From Aurantiacibacter arachoides (lineage in GTDB: Bacteria; Pseudomonadota; Alphaproteobacteria; Sphingomonadales; Sphingomonadaceae): a stretch of 64,000 nucleotides of DNA. The DNA lies in assembly GCF_009827335.1 (NCBI RefSeq), contig NZ_WTYH01000001.1:2517501-2581500 (forward strand). Reading direction: 5' to 3'. The position numbers and the translations under genes are program-made. This document shows positions 46,318 to 62,974 of the stretch, in pieces. The notes under the pieces were generated by a model that saw nothing but the letters and a program-made list of their open reading frames with translations, was not told the origin of the DNA and did not search any database. Numbering within the stretch: the stretch's first letter is position 1; every line of letters starts with the position of its first letter.

Positions 46318-47649
46318 TCAGTCGCGCACTGCCGCATCGAGCCGCGCGCGCGCCCGGCCCTCCCCGATCAGGGGCAGCAGCTCTGCCATGTCCGGGCCGT
46401 GGTCGCGGCCCGTCAGCGCCTGCCGCAACGGCTGGAACAGTTCGCGTCCCTTGCGACCCGTGCGCGCCTTCAGCACCGCGGTGAGGTCCTGCCACGGCGT
46501 TTCACTCCAGGTGAGCGCGGCGGCGGCCTCGGCCAGGTACGCGCGGGTTTCGGCATCGAAGCTGCGCGGCTCGATCGGACCGGTGACCAGCCGCCACCAT
46601 TCGCCCGCCTCGTTCACATGGGCCACGTTGGGGCGGATGGCGTGCCAGCCGGCGTCGTCCATGCCATCGGGCAACCGGTCGGCAACCTGTGCGAAATCCA
46701 GCTGGTGGACGATTGCCGCGTTGACCCGTTCGAGGTCCGCGTCATCGAAACGCGCCGGTGCGCGGCCGAACGTGGCAAGATCGAATGTCTCGATCAGCGT
46801 CGCGCGGTCCGCGATCGGTTCCACCGGCAGCGCCGTGCCCAGCCGCGCCAGCATGGCCACCAGTGCCTGCGGCTCGATCCCGGCATCACGCAAGGCGTCG
46901 CAACCAAGCGAACCCAGCCGCTTCGACAGCTTGCCCTCGCGCCCCACCAGCAGCGCCTCGTGCGCGAAGCGGGGGGGAGCGGCACCCAGTGCAGTGAACA
47001 TCTGGATCTGCACTGCTGTATTGGAGACGTGATCCTCGCCGCGCAGCACGTCGGTCACGCCCATCGCGATGTCGTCCACCGCGCTCGGCAGCATGTAGAG
47101 CCACGATCCATCGGCGCGGCGGATCACCGGATCGCTGAGCTGCGCCGGATCGAACGACTGCCCACCGCGCACACCGTCGGCCCACATTATGGGTTCGTCA
47201 TGATCGAGGCGGAAGCGCCAGTGGGGAGCAATACCCTCTGCTTCCTTCGCCGCGCGCTGTTCGTCGCTCAATGCCAGCGCCGCGCGGTCGTAGATCGGCG
47301 GCAGCCCGCGCCCGAGCGCGATCTTGCGCTTCAAGTCGAGCTCCTGCGCGCTTTCGTAGGCGGGGTAGACCCGGCCGGCGTCACGCAACCGGGCAAAGGC
47401 ATCCTCGTAGAACGTCAGCCGTGCCGATTGGCGTTCCTCCCCGTCGGGCGTTAGGCCAAGCCAGGCGAGATCCTGGCGTATCCCATCGACGAAGCGTTCC
47501 TCGCTGCGTTCGGCGTCGGTATCGTCGATGCGCAGCAGGAAACGCCCGCCGGCCTTGCGCGCCAGCATCCAGTTGTGCAGCGCCGTGCGCAGGTTGCCGA
47601 CATGCAGGCGGCCCGTGGGCGACGGCGCGAAACGAGTGACGACAGACAT
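46318..47649 (-). CDS. gltX: Glutamyl-tRNA synthetase
   Basis: A 443-aa class I synthetase: HIGH-region PSPTGRLHVGNLRTALHNWM, KMSKS-like EGKLSKRLGS and the catalytic-domain block LRGEDHVSNTAVQIQMFTAL. The length is that of the short GltX2-type enzyme of alphaproteobacteria. It charges tRNA-Glu (possibly also tRNA-Gln with GatCAB). It precedes the TonB receptor on the same strand. Confidence 0.93.
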   Translation of the reverse strand: MSVVTRFAPSPTGRLHVGNLRTALHNWMLARKAGGRFLLRIDDTDAERSEERFVDGIRQDLAWLGLTPDGEERQSARLTFYEDAFARLRDAGRVYPAYESAQELDLKRKIALGRGLPPIYDRAALALSDEQRAAKEAEGIAPHWRFRLDHDEPIMWADGVRGGQSFDPAQLSDPVIRRADGSWLYMLPSAVDDIAMGVTDVLRGEDHVSNTAVQIQMFTALGAAPPRFAHEALLVGREGKLSKRLGSLGCDALRDAGIEPQALVAMLARLGTALPVEPIADRATLIETFDLATFGRAPARFDDADLERVNAAIVHQLDFAQVADRLPDGMDDAGWHAIRPNVAHVNEAGEWWRLVTGPIEPRSFDAETRAYLAEAAAALTWSETPWQDLTAVLKARTGRKGRELFQPLRQALTGRDHGPDMAELLPLIGEGRARARLDAAVRD

Positions 47650-47670
47650 GCCCGCGCCCCTAGGGCAAGT

Positions 47671-48351
47671 TCATGCGCCGGTGAAGCGTTTGCGCGCCTT
47701 TTCCAGTTCGGCAAGCATGGCATCGACGGCGAGGTTGTCTTCGGGCGAGCCGTGGGCGCGCACGAAGCTTTCGAGTTCGGCGATCTCCAGCCGTGCCGCT
47801 TCCAGCTCTCCCGGCAGTTCCCACCGGGCCTTGGCCAATTGCGCTTCGTAGCGTTCGAGGATGTCGGGTGGGATGACCTTGGGCCGTTTGGCCGCCACCG
47901 TGCGCCACCGCTTGCGCACGTGCGCCTGGGTCTTTTCCAGATGCTTGCGCACCACGCGCACGGCCAGCGCCGCCTCGTCGCAGGCCACCATGCCATCCAG
48001 CGCGGTCAGATTGCGCGGGGTCGCCCAGCCGGGGAAATGAAAACTGCCCAGCATCATCAGCCAGCGCGCGACCAGCTCGGTCTGGTGGGCCGCCACGTAA
48101 CGCTGCACGAGCGGCAGCGATACGGTATCACCGTGATCGAGGAACAGCATCTGCGCGTCCTCGGTGGCAATTGCGCCATCCCGTGCCGACTGCATCGCCG
48201 CGCCCTGCACCGCCTCCAGATCGACGCGAAAATTGCGGAAACGCGGCGCCGCCTCGGCAATGAAGCGCTGGCCGAGCGCCGCCAGGTGCGGCGGCGGCGG
48301 CGGTGCGCCTTCGAACAGCAAGCGCTCGAATCCGGCAGGTTGATCGGTCAT
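47671..48351 (-). CDS. Hypothetical 226-aa helical protein
   Basis: A 226-aa soluble protein with many alpha-helical segments: MLFLDHGDTVSLPLVQRYV, then VRVVRKHLEKTQAHVRKRW and a C-terminal coiled region ELEAARLEIAELESFVRA ... MLAELEKARKRF. No signal or membrane segment and no named family that I recognise. It starts close to the lipoprotein gene and ends 21 bp before gltX, so it may be co-transcribed with gltX. Confidence 0.6.
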   Translation of the reverse strand: MTDQPAGFERLLFEGAPPPPPHLAALGQRFIAEAAPRFRNFRVDLEAVQGAAMQSARDGAIATEDAQMLFLDHGDTVSLPLVQRYVAAHQTELVARWLMMLGSFHFPGWATPRNLTALDGMVACDEAALAVRVVRKHLEKTQAHVRKRWRTVAAKRPKVIPPDILERYEAQLAKARWELPGELEAARLEIAELESFVRAHGSPEDNLAVDAMLAELEKARKRFTGA

Positions 48352-48380
48352 GCCGGCAACGCGCTAGCGTGCAGGCGTTA

Positions 48381-48782
48381 TTATTGTGCAAACAGCATTA
48401 CCGTGTGACCGCCACCTTCGATGACCAGCCGCCGGTCATCGGTGTGCACCATGCTGCTGGCCCCATCGATGGCGGCAGCGGTATCGAAGACCGCGTGATG
48501 CACGCGCGCCCGGGCCAGGCACTCTGCGCTCGGCCCCTGGCGGCGGGACGTGGCGATACGGGTGCCCTCGATCTGGTAGGTCCAGCCGTAACCCCCGCAG
48601 GCCGCGGGAAAGGTGATAGTGGTCGCATCGACGACCAGCCTCAGGTCGAGAAAGTCGTCCAGACCGGCACCGTCGATGGCGACCACGCGGTAGGTCCCGT
48701 CCGCAGCGGCGTCGGCCACCGCCGTGGTCGTCGTGCACGCGGCCAGACCCAGCGCGGCGGCGATCGAGAGAATGGTCTTCAT
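48381..48782 (-). CDS. META-domain-like lipoprotein
   Basis: A 133-aa lipoprotein: signal TILSIAAALGLAAC (Cys16), then a beta-rich domain starting ADGTYRVVAIDGAGL, with TTITFPAACGGYGWTYQIEG and ending RRLVIEGGGHTVMLFAQ. This resembles the META/HslJ fold of small periplasmic lipoproteins. It lies directly downstream of the rpoC terminator, on the same strand. Function unknown. Confidence 0.7.
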   Translation of the reverse strand: MKTILSIAAALGLAACTTTTAVADAAADGTYRVVAIDGAGLDDFLDLRLVVDATTITFPAACGGYGWTYQIEGTRIATSRRQGPSAECLARARVHHAVFDTAAAIDGASSMVHTDDRRLVIEGGGHTVMLFAQ

Positions 48783-48805
48783 CCGGCAGCAGCTCCCGAT
48801 CGCGC

Positions 48806-48841
48806 AAACAAAAAGCCCCGGACGATTGCTCGTCCGGGGCC
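48806..48841 (-). terminator. Intrinsic terminator of rpoBC
   Basis: An 11-bp perfect stem GCCCCGGACGA/TCGTCCGGGGC with a 4-nt loop, followed on the minus strand by TTTTT. It is 31 nt beyond the rpoC stop, so the operon ends here. Confidence 0.9.
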
Positions 48842-48871
48842 TGATGTGACGGTGTGTCGATGAACGGCAGG

Positions 48872-53341
<4,470 letters not shown>

Positions 53342-53423
53342 TTTTCTCGTTCCCTAGTGGGAGAAACAGGGGCGATGGGGGGTGGGCGGCAGACCGGACT
53401 TCCCGGATGCCGCCCGCGCCCTG

Positions 53424-57611
<4,188 letters not shown>

Positions 57612-57645
57612 GATCGAGCCTTACGCCTTTTTCTTCGCGTGTACG

Positions 57646-57672
57646 CACGGGGGGCGGTTGACCGCCCGTGCC
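57646..57672 (-). promoter_or_regulatory. Stable hairpin in the rpoB leader
   Basis: GGCACGGGCGGT and ACCGCCCCCCGTGC pair with a 2-nt loop and a CC bulge, ending about 35 nt before the rpoB ATG. No T-run follows on the minus strand, so it looks like a leader structure rather than a terminator. It is a candidate for translation or attenuation control of rpoBC. Confidence 0.5.
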
Positions 57673-57859
57673 GGGAATGTTCGCAAGCGGGATATCGGGC
57701 GTGAAACGCGACAAAGGCCGCAAGAAGGCGCACCCTATCCGGGCGCTGCCGCTGCAGCCTTGGTTCGATTCGTGTCTCACGCGCAGAGGCCGAAGCTTCC
57801 GTCCTGGATACGCCCCCGCGTAAGGCGCACCTTGCTCGAAGCTCTCGGCTGGTAGGGGC

Positions 57860-57888
57860 GATATAGGCGAGGGGCAGCTTCGGGTCAA
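57860..57888 (-). promoter_or_regulatory. Sigma-70 type promoter for rpoBC
   Basis: On the minus strand, TTGACC (57888-57883) and TATATC (57865-57860) are separated by exactly 17 bp. The predicted start near 57853 gives a leader of about 240 nt containing the hairpin at 57646-57672. It overlaps the upstream region of the divergent transporter gene. The rest of the 57612-57963 stretch holds no gene. Confidence 0.7.
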
Positions 57889-57963
57889 CCGGCAGGGAAT
57901 CATGCGCGAGGATCGGCACAAGCCGCTTGCCAGCCTCCGCAAACCTCCGCAGGTTTCGCGGCG

Positions 57964-59283
57964 ATGACCGACCTTGCAGAACCGACAGCGCCGATGCGCA
58001 GGACATTCCCCCTCGCCGCGCAGATCCTTGCCGGCCTTGCCGTGGGCGCGGCGGCCGGGTTGGGCCTGGCCGCCGCCGGGCGAAGCGAGGGGATGGACCA
58101 GATTGTCGGCGTGATTGGGCTGGGCGGCAAGCTTTGGCTGCGCGCCTTGCAGATGACGATCCTGCCGCTGGTGTTCGGCCTGCTCGCCACGCTGTTCCTG
58201 CGCTCGAGCGGGATCGGTAGTGGGGATGGCAGTGGTGCAGGGGGGCGCACGGCACGCCGGGCGCTTGGCGCGATCGGGCTGTTGTACCTGCTCGCGGTGC
58301 CAGTGGGCGTGGTCCTCGCCGAACTGCTGCTGGGCGCCTTTCCGGTGACCGAGGCGATGGCGCGGGCGATGCGCTCGCTGGCGGGTGGCGGCGTTGCGCC
58401 CGATCCCGTGCCCTGGGCCGAGGCGGTGCTGGCGATCATTCCGGCCAACGTGGTCGAGGCGATGGCCGGACCGACGCTGGTGCCGGTGCTGTTCTTCGCG
58501 CTGGTGTTCGGCGCGGCGCTGGCGAAGCTGCCCGATGGAGAGGGGCGGCGCGCCTTGTCGGCGTTGCTGACCGGACTGACCGACGCCATGTTCGTCATCG
58601 TCGGCTGGGTCATCCGCATCGCCCCGCTCGGCGTGGCACTGCTGGTGCTGCCGACGACCTACGAGCATGGAGCGGACATCTTTGCAGGCCTGGCGCACTG
58701 GATCGCCCTGATGGTCGCCGCGCAACTAACGGTGTTGGGGCTGCTCTACCTGCTGGTAGCCACCGCCGGGCGCGTGCCGCTGCCGCGATTCGCGCGGGCG
58801 ATGCTCCCGACGCAGGTCGTGGCCGTAGGCACGCAAAGCTCGACCGGGTGCATGCCGCTGACCATCGAGAGCTGTCGCGCCATGGGCCTGTCCGAACGCG
58901 CGATCGGGGCCACCGTGCCGCTGGCGGCGACCACTCTCAGGATGAGCGCGCCGATGACCTACGTGTTCGTCGCCATGTACGCAGCGCAGGTCTATGGCTC
59001 CGCCACGCCATCTGTCCTGTTGCTGTTGGGGATCGGCCTCCTCGGCGGGCTGCTGGAGATAGGCAGCGCGGGCATTCCCAGCGCGGCGACCTTCGTGGCG
59101 CGGCTGGTTCCGCTCGCCGCAATCGTGGGGTTTCCCATCGAGTTTGCCGCCGTCCTGCTGGTGGTCGAGGTCATTCCCGACGTGTTCAAGACCCTGAACC
59201 ACGTGACCGCGCACGCCGTGGCGACCGCGCTCGTGGATCGCCCGTTCCGCACCGGCGCGCCCGACGATGGGCCTCTGACATGA
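57964..59283 (+). CDS. DAACS-family cation:dicarboxylate/amino-acid symporter
   Basis: A 439-aa transporter of the glutamate/C4-dicarboxylate family, with about eight helices. LRALQMTILPLVFGLLATLF, the hairpin-1 region VAVGTQSSTGCMPLTIESCR and the final helical segment TFVARLVPLAAIVGFPIEFA are recognisable. The NMDGT sodium-site motif is replaced by LRMSAPM (within ATTLRMSAPMTYVF), so coupling may differ from GltPh. ATG 57964 is chosen; ATG 57994 is an alternative. The rpoB promoter overlaps its upstream region. Substrate not deducible. Confidence 0.85.
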   Translation: MTDLAEPTAPMRRTFPLAAQILAGLAVGAAAGLGLAAAGRSEGMDQIVGVIGLGGKLWLRALQMTILPLVFGLLATLFLRSSGIGSGDGSGAGGRTARRALGAIGLLYLLAVPVGVVLAELLLGAFPVTEAMARAMRSLAGGGVAPDPVPWAEAVLAIIPANVVEAMAGPTLVPVLFFALVFGAALAKLPDGEGRRALSALLTGLTDAMFVIVGWVIRIAPLGVALLVLPTTYEHGADIFAGLAHWIALMVAAQLTVLGLLYLLVATAGRVPLPRFARAMLPTQVVAVGTQSSTGCMPLTIESCRAMGLSERAIGATVPLAATTLRMSAPMTYVFVAMYAAQVYGSATPSVLLLLGIGLLGGLLEIGSAGIPSAATFVARLVPLAAIVGFPIEFAAVLLVVEVIPDVFKTLNHVTAHAVATALVDRPFRTGAPDDGPLT

Positions 59284-59296
59284 GGCCAACCTGACA

Positions 59297-59326
59297 AACG
59301 ATAATGGCCATATCGTTTTGCGATAT
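59297..59326. promoter_or_regulatory. Overlapping palindromes upstream of the DUF2975/XRE module
   Basis: AACGATA-N7-TATCGTT (59297-59317) and ATATCG-N5-CGATAT (59310-59326) overlap. A TTGACA at 59333 follows, with no clear -10. They are good candidates for operators of the XRE regulator encoded downstream. Confidence 0.5.
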
Positions 59327-59395
59327 TATTGATTGACAATATGCTACGACTCGGTCACATCGATCTACAATAACTCGTATCAAGGAGATCGATAA

Positions 59396-59530
59396 ATGTC
59401 CCGTTTCGTGCATCGCACCTGTGCCGCCGTATTCGCCGTCGTCATCGCCGCGACCAGCCTGGCCGCCATCACCAGCGTCCCGGCCCAGCGGTCAGTCGTC
59501 GTGGTGGCCGCCGCGCCGGCGCTGGCCTGA
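59396..59530 (+). CDS. 44-aa exported peptide
   Basis: ATG 59396 follows a perfect AAGGAG at 59382. The peptide has a basic N-terminus (MSRFVHRTC), a hydrophobic core (AAVFAVVIAATSLAAITSV) and a second hydrophobic tail (VVVVAAAPALA). This reads as a signal peptide or a small membrane peptide. It lies 17 bp before the DUF2975 gene and is likely co-transcribed with it. It is too short for routine gene callers, but the ribosome site and coding look are convincing. Confidence 0.6.
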   Translation: MSRFVHRTCAAVFAVVIAATSLAAITSVPAQRSVVVVAAAPALA

Positions 59531-59547
59531 CCCGGGGGAAACGCACC

Positions 59548-60084
59548 ATGGCGCTCACACCCAAAGACCCGCTGCTGTCCGCCGCGCGTGTCATCATTGT
59601 CCTCTTTCAGGCTCTAGTTGCGTTTGGCTCCGGCGCGCTTGTCGTCGGCATTCCCATTCTGCTGGCAGTCCAGGACCCGCTCACCGAGAGAATGCGCGCC
59701 GAGACGGCCCGCGCTGACTTCATCTTCCCGCTGCTGCCGGTGATCGGCATGATGGCGCTTTTCGCCCTCGTGCTGGTGATCGGTTTCCTGTTCCTCCGTC
59801 ACTTGCGGCGCATCGTCGATACCGTGGGGCAGGGCGATCCTTTCGTGCCCGAGAACGCCGACCGGCTGACGGCCATGGCATGGCTTGTCGTTGGCGCGCA
59901 GGTGATCGCCATCCCGGCAATCATGCTGCTAATTCATATCCAGCAAGCGTTCGAGGAAACCAATCCGTCGACTGATGCCGCTTTTGACTTTGGCGGTATC
60001 CTGCTGGCGCTCACCTTGTTCATCCTTGCCCGGGTGTTCCGTCAGGGCACGGCGATGCGCGAAGATCTGGAAGGGACCGTCTGA
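59548..60084 (+). CDS. DUF2975 membrane protein
   Basis: A 178-aa protein with four helices (about 12-38, 57-80, 113-133 and 147-163) and the DUF2975 hallmark FLFLRHLRRIVDTVGQGDPF followed by NADRLTAMAWLVV. This family is nearly always followed by a small XRE regulator, as here (stop and start overlap at 60084). In Bacillus the related pair is YoaS/YozG. Function unknown, possibly sensing membrane state. Confidence 0.87.
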   Translation: MALTPKDPLLSAARVIIVLFQALVAFGSGALVVGIPILLAVQDPLTERMRAETARADFIFPLLPVIGMMALFALVLVIGFLFLRHLRRIVDTVGQGDPFVPENADRLTAMAWLVVGAQVIAIPAIMLLIHIQQAFEETNPSTDAAFDFGGILLALTLFILARVFRQGTAMREDLEGTV

Positions 60085-60320
60085 TGCCTGCAGAAGAAGG
60101 AACCGCCATCGTGGTGAAACTCGACGACCTCCTGCACGACCGCCGCATGACACTGACCGAACTTGCCGAACGCGTCGGCCTCACCCTTGCCAACCTCTCG
60201 ATCCTCAAGACCGGCAAGGCCAAGGCAATCCGCTTCTCAACTCTGGAGGCTATCTGTCGGGAACTCGATTGCCAGCCGGGCGACCTGCTGGGCTATGCGG
60301 CTCGCACGGGCGCGGAGTGA
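60084..60320 (+). CDS. XRE-family regulator paired with DUF2975
   Basis: A 78-aa single helix-turn-helix protein: VVKLDDLLHDRRMTLTELAE, RVGLTLANLSILKTGKAKAI and ALLELD-like STLEAICRELDCQPGDLLGY. This is the YozG type. It overlaps the DUF2975 gene by one base. The overlapping palindromes at 59297-59326 are its probable operator. Confidence 0.9.
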   Translation: MPAEEGTAIVVKLDDLLHDRRMTLTELAERVGLTLANLSILKTGKAKAIRFSTLEAICRELDCQPGDLLGYAARTGAE

Positions 60321-60423
60321 CCATTAACGTTGGCAACATACATTGTGGCGAAATTTTGATTGCGAACCGCACCGGGAATATGGCAATAATGGGGCGGCCA
60401 ATCACGGCCCCAGGATTCTCCCC

Positions 60424-60690
60424 ATGAAGAAGATTGCTTTCGCGGTTCTGCCCCTCGCCTTCGCCATCGTCGCTTGCGACAGCGGTGCCGAAGAAGCTGC
60501 CCCGGTCGAGCCGATGGCCACCGAAACCCCGATGGCCGAGCCGATGGCTGCGGACCCGATGGCTGCCGACCCGATGGCCACCGAGGCCCCGATGACCGAC
60601 GGCACCATGACCGACGACACGATGACCGACGGCACCATGACCGACGACACCACCACGATGGACCCGGCCACCACCGAAGAGCCGATGTAA
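60424..60690 (+). CDS. Small lipoprotein-like protein with Met/Ala and Thr/Asp repeats
   Basis: An 88-aa protein: signal KIAFAVLPLAFAIVAC (lipid Cys18), then a disordered acidic tail with repeats of PMA(T/A)(E/D) type (EPMATETPMAEPMAADPMAA) and MTD(G/D)TMTDDT units. It is followed by an intrinsic terminator at 60723. The next gene encodes a similar lipoprotein, so this is probably a duplicated pair. Function unknown; the repeats look unstable and may vary in length between strains. Confidence 0.6.
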   Translation: MKKIAFAVLPLAFAIVACDSGAEEAAPVEPMATETPMAEPMAADPMAADPMATEAPMTDGTMTDDTMTDGTMTDDTTTMDPATTEEPM

Positions 60691-60722
60691 TCATCGTCTG
60701 GATCATTCCAGAAAATGTAGAA

Positions 60723-60749
60723 GGCCCGCCCCTCCAGGCGGGCCTTTTT
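60723..60749 (+). terminator. Intrinsic terminator after the first repeat lipoprotein
   Basis: An 8-bp stem GGCCCGCC/GGCGGGCC with a 6-nt loop, followed by TTTTT, 32 nt past the stop at 60690. Confidence 0.9.
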
Positions 60750-60839
60750 CATTGGACCTGCCGCCATCGACGGCAACGGGAACCAATTTGAAATAAGGCG
60801 ATTTCAAGGCAGTCCGATGGTCGGACAGGAGTTTGACCG

Positions 60840-61187
60840 ATGAAGAAGATTGCCCTTGCTGCCGCCCTCCCCTTCGCGCTTGCCCTCGCGGCCTGCGGCG
60901 ATGGTGCCGACGATGCCGCCACTACCGACGACGCTGCCATGACCGATGGCGCAGCGATGACCACCGATGACGGCGCCGCGATGGACGCCGGAACTGCCGC
61001 CACCACGGGCGAAGCTGCCGATCCGATGGCCGGCATGACCGCCGAGCAGCGCGCCGAGATGCTCGACGAGAGCGCCGAAGACCTGGAAGAGCAGGCCGAC
61101 CGCATCGAGGATACCGACGAGGCTGCGGCCGATCGCCTGGAAGCGCAGGCCGAGGCCCAGCAGGAAGAACGCGACCGGCTCGACTGA
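60840..61187 (+). CDS. Acidic alanine-rich lipoprotein with coiled C-terminus
   Basis: A 115-aa protein: lipoprotein signal KIALAAALPFALALAAC (Cys19), then acidic TDDAAMTDGAAMTTDDGAAM, and a charged helix MLDESAEDLEEQADRIEDTD to the end (QAEAQQEERDRLD), predicted coiled coil. The start resembles the preceding lipoprotein in both signal and Thr/Asp/Met tail, suggesting duplication. Function unknown. Confidence 0.6.
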   Translation: MKKIALAAALPFALALAACGDGADDAATTDDAAMTDGAAMTTDDGAAMDAGTAATTGEAADPMAGMTAEQRAEMLDESAEDLEEQADRIEDTDEAAADRLEAQAEAQQEERDRLD

Positions 61188-61237
61188 GCAGCCCTCGCCC
61201 CCCTTCGCGCTTGACACGGCGCGCTACATACGTAGAG

Positions 61238-61263
61238 GCCCGCCCTGACCGGCGGGCTTCTCG
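61238..61263 (+). terminator. Terminator-like hairpin after the second lipoprotein
   Basis: A 7-bp stem GCCCGCC/GGCGGGC with a 6-nt loop, followed by the T-rich TTCTCGTCTTCC. It separates the lipoprotein from the rplJ leader. A TTGACA at 61211 lies just upstream of it and might be a promoter that reads through the hairpin. Confidence 0.65.
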
Positions 61264-61288
61264 TCTTCCGGTCATCCGTCCGAGACAG

Positions 61289-61317
61289 TTGGTGGTGGCG
61301 ATAGGGCCATCTTAATT
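61289..61317 (+). promoter_or_regulatory. Candidate rplJ promoter and ribosomal leader
   Basis: TTGGTG (61289-61294) and TTAATT (61312-61317) are 17 bp apart, and the transcript would carry a leader of about 170 nt to the rplJ ATG. The leader includes the GGCC-TTCG-GGCC-like hairpin near 61352. L10-binding leaders that autoregulate rplJL are common, but I cannot prove the L10 structure here. The 61188-61492 stretch otherwise holds no gene. Confidence 0.35.
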
Positions 61318-61492
61318 TCCAGCCTAGACGGGGATACGAGATTCCGGCGTCGGCCTTCGGGCCTTTGCCGTCAGCGTGATGGCACGCACCTCCTTCCCCA
61401 TCAACGGACCCGTCCACCCGGCATGAGCCGTGTGGCAACTTGAGCCGGCCGGCTGCCCGCCAGGGCATTCGGCCATAGTGAAGGAGTACGGC

Positions 61493-62008
61493 ATGGATCG
61501 TTCGCAGAAATCTGAAGCGGTCGCCGAGCTGAACAAGGTCTTCAACGAGGTCGGCGTGGTGGTTGTCACCCGCAACCTCGGCATGACGGTGGGCCAGTCC
61601 ACCGATCTGCGCGGGAAGATGCGTGATGCAGGCGCCAGCTACAAGGTTGCGAAGAACCGTCTCGCCAAGCTCGCCCTGAAAGACACCGATTACGCGGGCA
61701 TCGAGGAATACCTCACCGGTCCCGTGGGTCTCGCCTGGTCGACAGACCCGGTCGCGGCCGCCAAGGCTGCCGTCGACTTTGCCAAGTCGAACGACAAGCT
61801 GGAAATCGTCGGTGGATCGATGGGCACGCAGGTGCTCGACGAAGCTGGTATCAGGTCCCTGGCCTCGATGCCCAGCCTCGACGAACTGCGCGGCAAGATC
61901 GTGGGCCTCGTCAATGCCCCGGCGACCAAGGTCGTCCGGACCATTGCCGAACCTGCAGGAATGCTGGCCCGCGTCGTCGGCGCATATGCCGCCAAAGACG
62001 CAGCCTAG
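61493..62008 (+). CDS. rplJ: 50S ribosomal protein L10
   Basis: A 171-aa L10: MDRSQKSEAVAELNKVFNEV, NLGMTVGQSTDLRGKMRDAG, SYKVAKNRLAKLAL and the C-terminal L7/L12-binding helix ARVVGAYAAKDAA. AAGGAG stands 6 nt before ATG 61493. It forms the stalk base with L7/L12. Confidence 0.97.
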   Translation: MDRSQKSEAVAELNKVFNEVGVVVVTRNLGMTVGQSTDLRGKMRDAGASYKVAKNRLAKLALKDTDYAGIEEYLTGPVGLAWSTDPVAAAKAAVDFAKSNDKLEIVGGSMGTQVLDEAGIRSLASMPSLDELRGKIVGLVNAPATKVVRTIAEPAGMLARVVGAYAAKDAA

Positions 62009-62098
62009 CAGACACGCCGCGTAAGAGACGCTTTCTAAGCACGAGACGAAACATCATGGGGCACATTCTTTCGCCCCGCCCAATTTGGAGTGACCATC

Positions 62099-62473
62099 AT
62101 GGCTGACATTGCCAAGCTTGTTGAAGACCTTTCCGCCCTGACCGTCATGGAAGCGGCCGAACTCGCCAAGGCGCTTGAAGAAGCGTGGGGCGTTTCTGCC
62201 GCGGCCGCCGTCGCGGTTGCCGGCCCCGCCGCCGGTGGCGACGCCCCGGCTGCCGAAGAGCAGACCGAGTTCGACGTGATCCTCACCGGCGACGGTGGCA
62301 AGAAGATCCAGGTCATCAAGGAAGTCCGCGCCATCACCGGCCTGGGCCTGACCGAAGCCAAGACCCTCGTGGAATCGGCTCCGAAGGTCGTCAAGGAAGG
62401 CGTCAACAAGGCCGAGGCCGAAGAGGTCAAGGCCAAGATCGAAGCTGCCGGCGGTACCGTCGAGCTGAAGTAA
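62099..62473 (+). CDS. rplL: 50S ribosomal protein L7/L12
   Basis: A 124-aa L7/L12: N-terminal dimerisation helix [20 protein letters not shown], an Ala-rich hinge, and the C-terminal factor-binding domain [20 protein letters not shown] with [26 protein letters not shown] stands 8 nt before ATG 62099. It ends in an intrinsic terminator rather than leading into rpoB. Confidence 0.98.
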   Translation: MADIAKLVEDLSALTVMEAAELAKALEEAWGVSAAAAVAVAGPAAGGDAPAAEEQTEFDVILTGDGGKKIQVIKEVRAITGLGLTEAKTLVESAPKVVKEGVNKAEAEEVKAKIEAAGGTVELK

Positions 62474-62518
62474 GCTTTTCACGGCTTGCACTTCGATCCC
62501 TTACCGGATCACCAAGGG

Positions 62519-62547
62519 GGGCGGTGCCGCGAGGCGCCGCCCTTTTT
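62519..62547 (+). terminator. Intrinsic terminator of rplJL
   Basis: A 10-bp stem (one G-U pair) GGGCGGTGCC/GGCGCCGCCC closed by a GCGA tetraloop, followed by TTTTT. It shows that rplJL is now its own transcription unit. Confidence 0.92.
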
Positions 62548-62635
62548 GCTGCATCTTGCCAGATCGCGGAACAATGCCTGCCCGATGCGCACTGTCCCGG
62601 AACCACCGGCGCATTTCGCGATTGGGCTCAAAGAC

Positions 62636-62974
62636 ATGAACGCCGCCGCGATCCTTTTCCTGCAAGCCGTCGGCACTGCGACACCCGCCGCTCCCGCACC
62701 CCCGCCCGACATCGAATTCAACGCCCGTATCGAGGCGCGCCGCGTGGATGTGCGGCAGGGCGGGGACCTGCGGGCCGAGTTTCGCGCCGACCCGGGCGAG
62801 GCGCCGCCGGTGCAAGTCGAACGCTCAGACCCGCGTGGCCAGCGCAGCTACCGTAACCTCACGATCCGCATCCACGGCGAGGCGACGCTGATCGAGCCCG
62901 TGGCCGCGACCCGAACCCCGCAACAACAACAGCCAGAACAGGGAACCCCGACCGATGAGAACGATCCGCTATAG
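62636..62974 (+). CDS. Hypothetical exported protein upstream of the duplicated-domain protein
   Basis: A 112-aa protein if ATG 62636 is used: short hydrophobic N-terminus (AAAILFLQAVGTATPAAP), then ARIEARRVDVRQGGDLRAEF and DPRGQRSYRNLTIRIHGEAT, ending in Gln-rich TPQQQQPEQGTPTDEN. ATG 62585 gives a longer form. It overlaps the next gene by 20 nt, so they are coupled. No family recognised; it resembles a small periplasmic beta-rich protein. Confidence 0.5.
   Translation: MNAAAILFLQAVGTATPAAPAPPPDIEFNARIEARRVDVRQGGDLRAEFRADPGEAPPVQVERSDPRGQRSYRNLTIRIHGEATLIEPVAATRTPQQQQPEQGTPTDENDPL

Noticed and set aside
46201..47454. 417-codon plus-strand frame opposite gltX
   Set aside because: Shadow frame; no signal, no family, and it overlaps a clear synthetase.
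59290..59345. CRISPR-like or small RNA structure around the overlapping palindromes
   Set aside because: Only two short palindromes and no repeats with spacers; an operator explanation is simpler.
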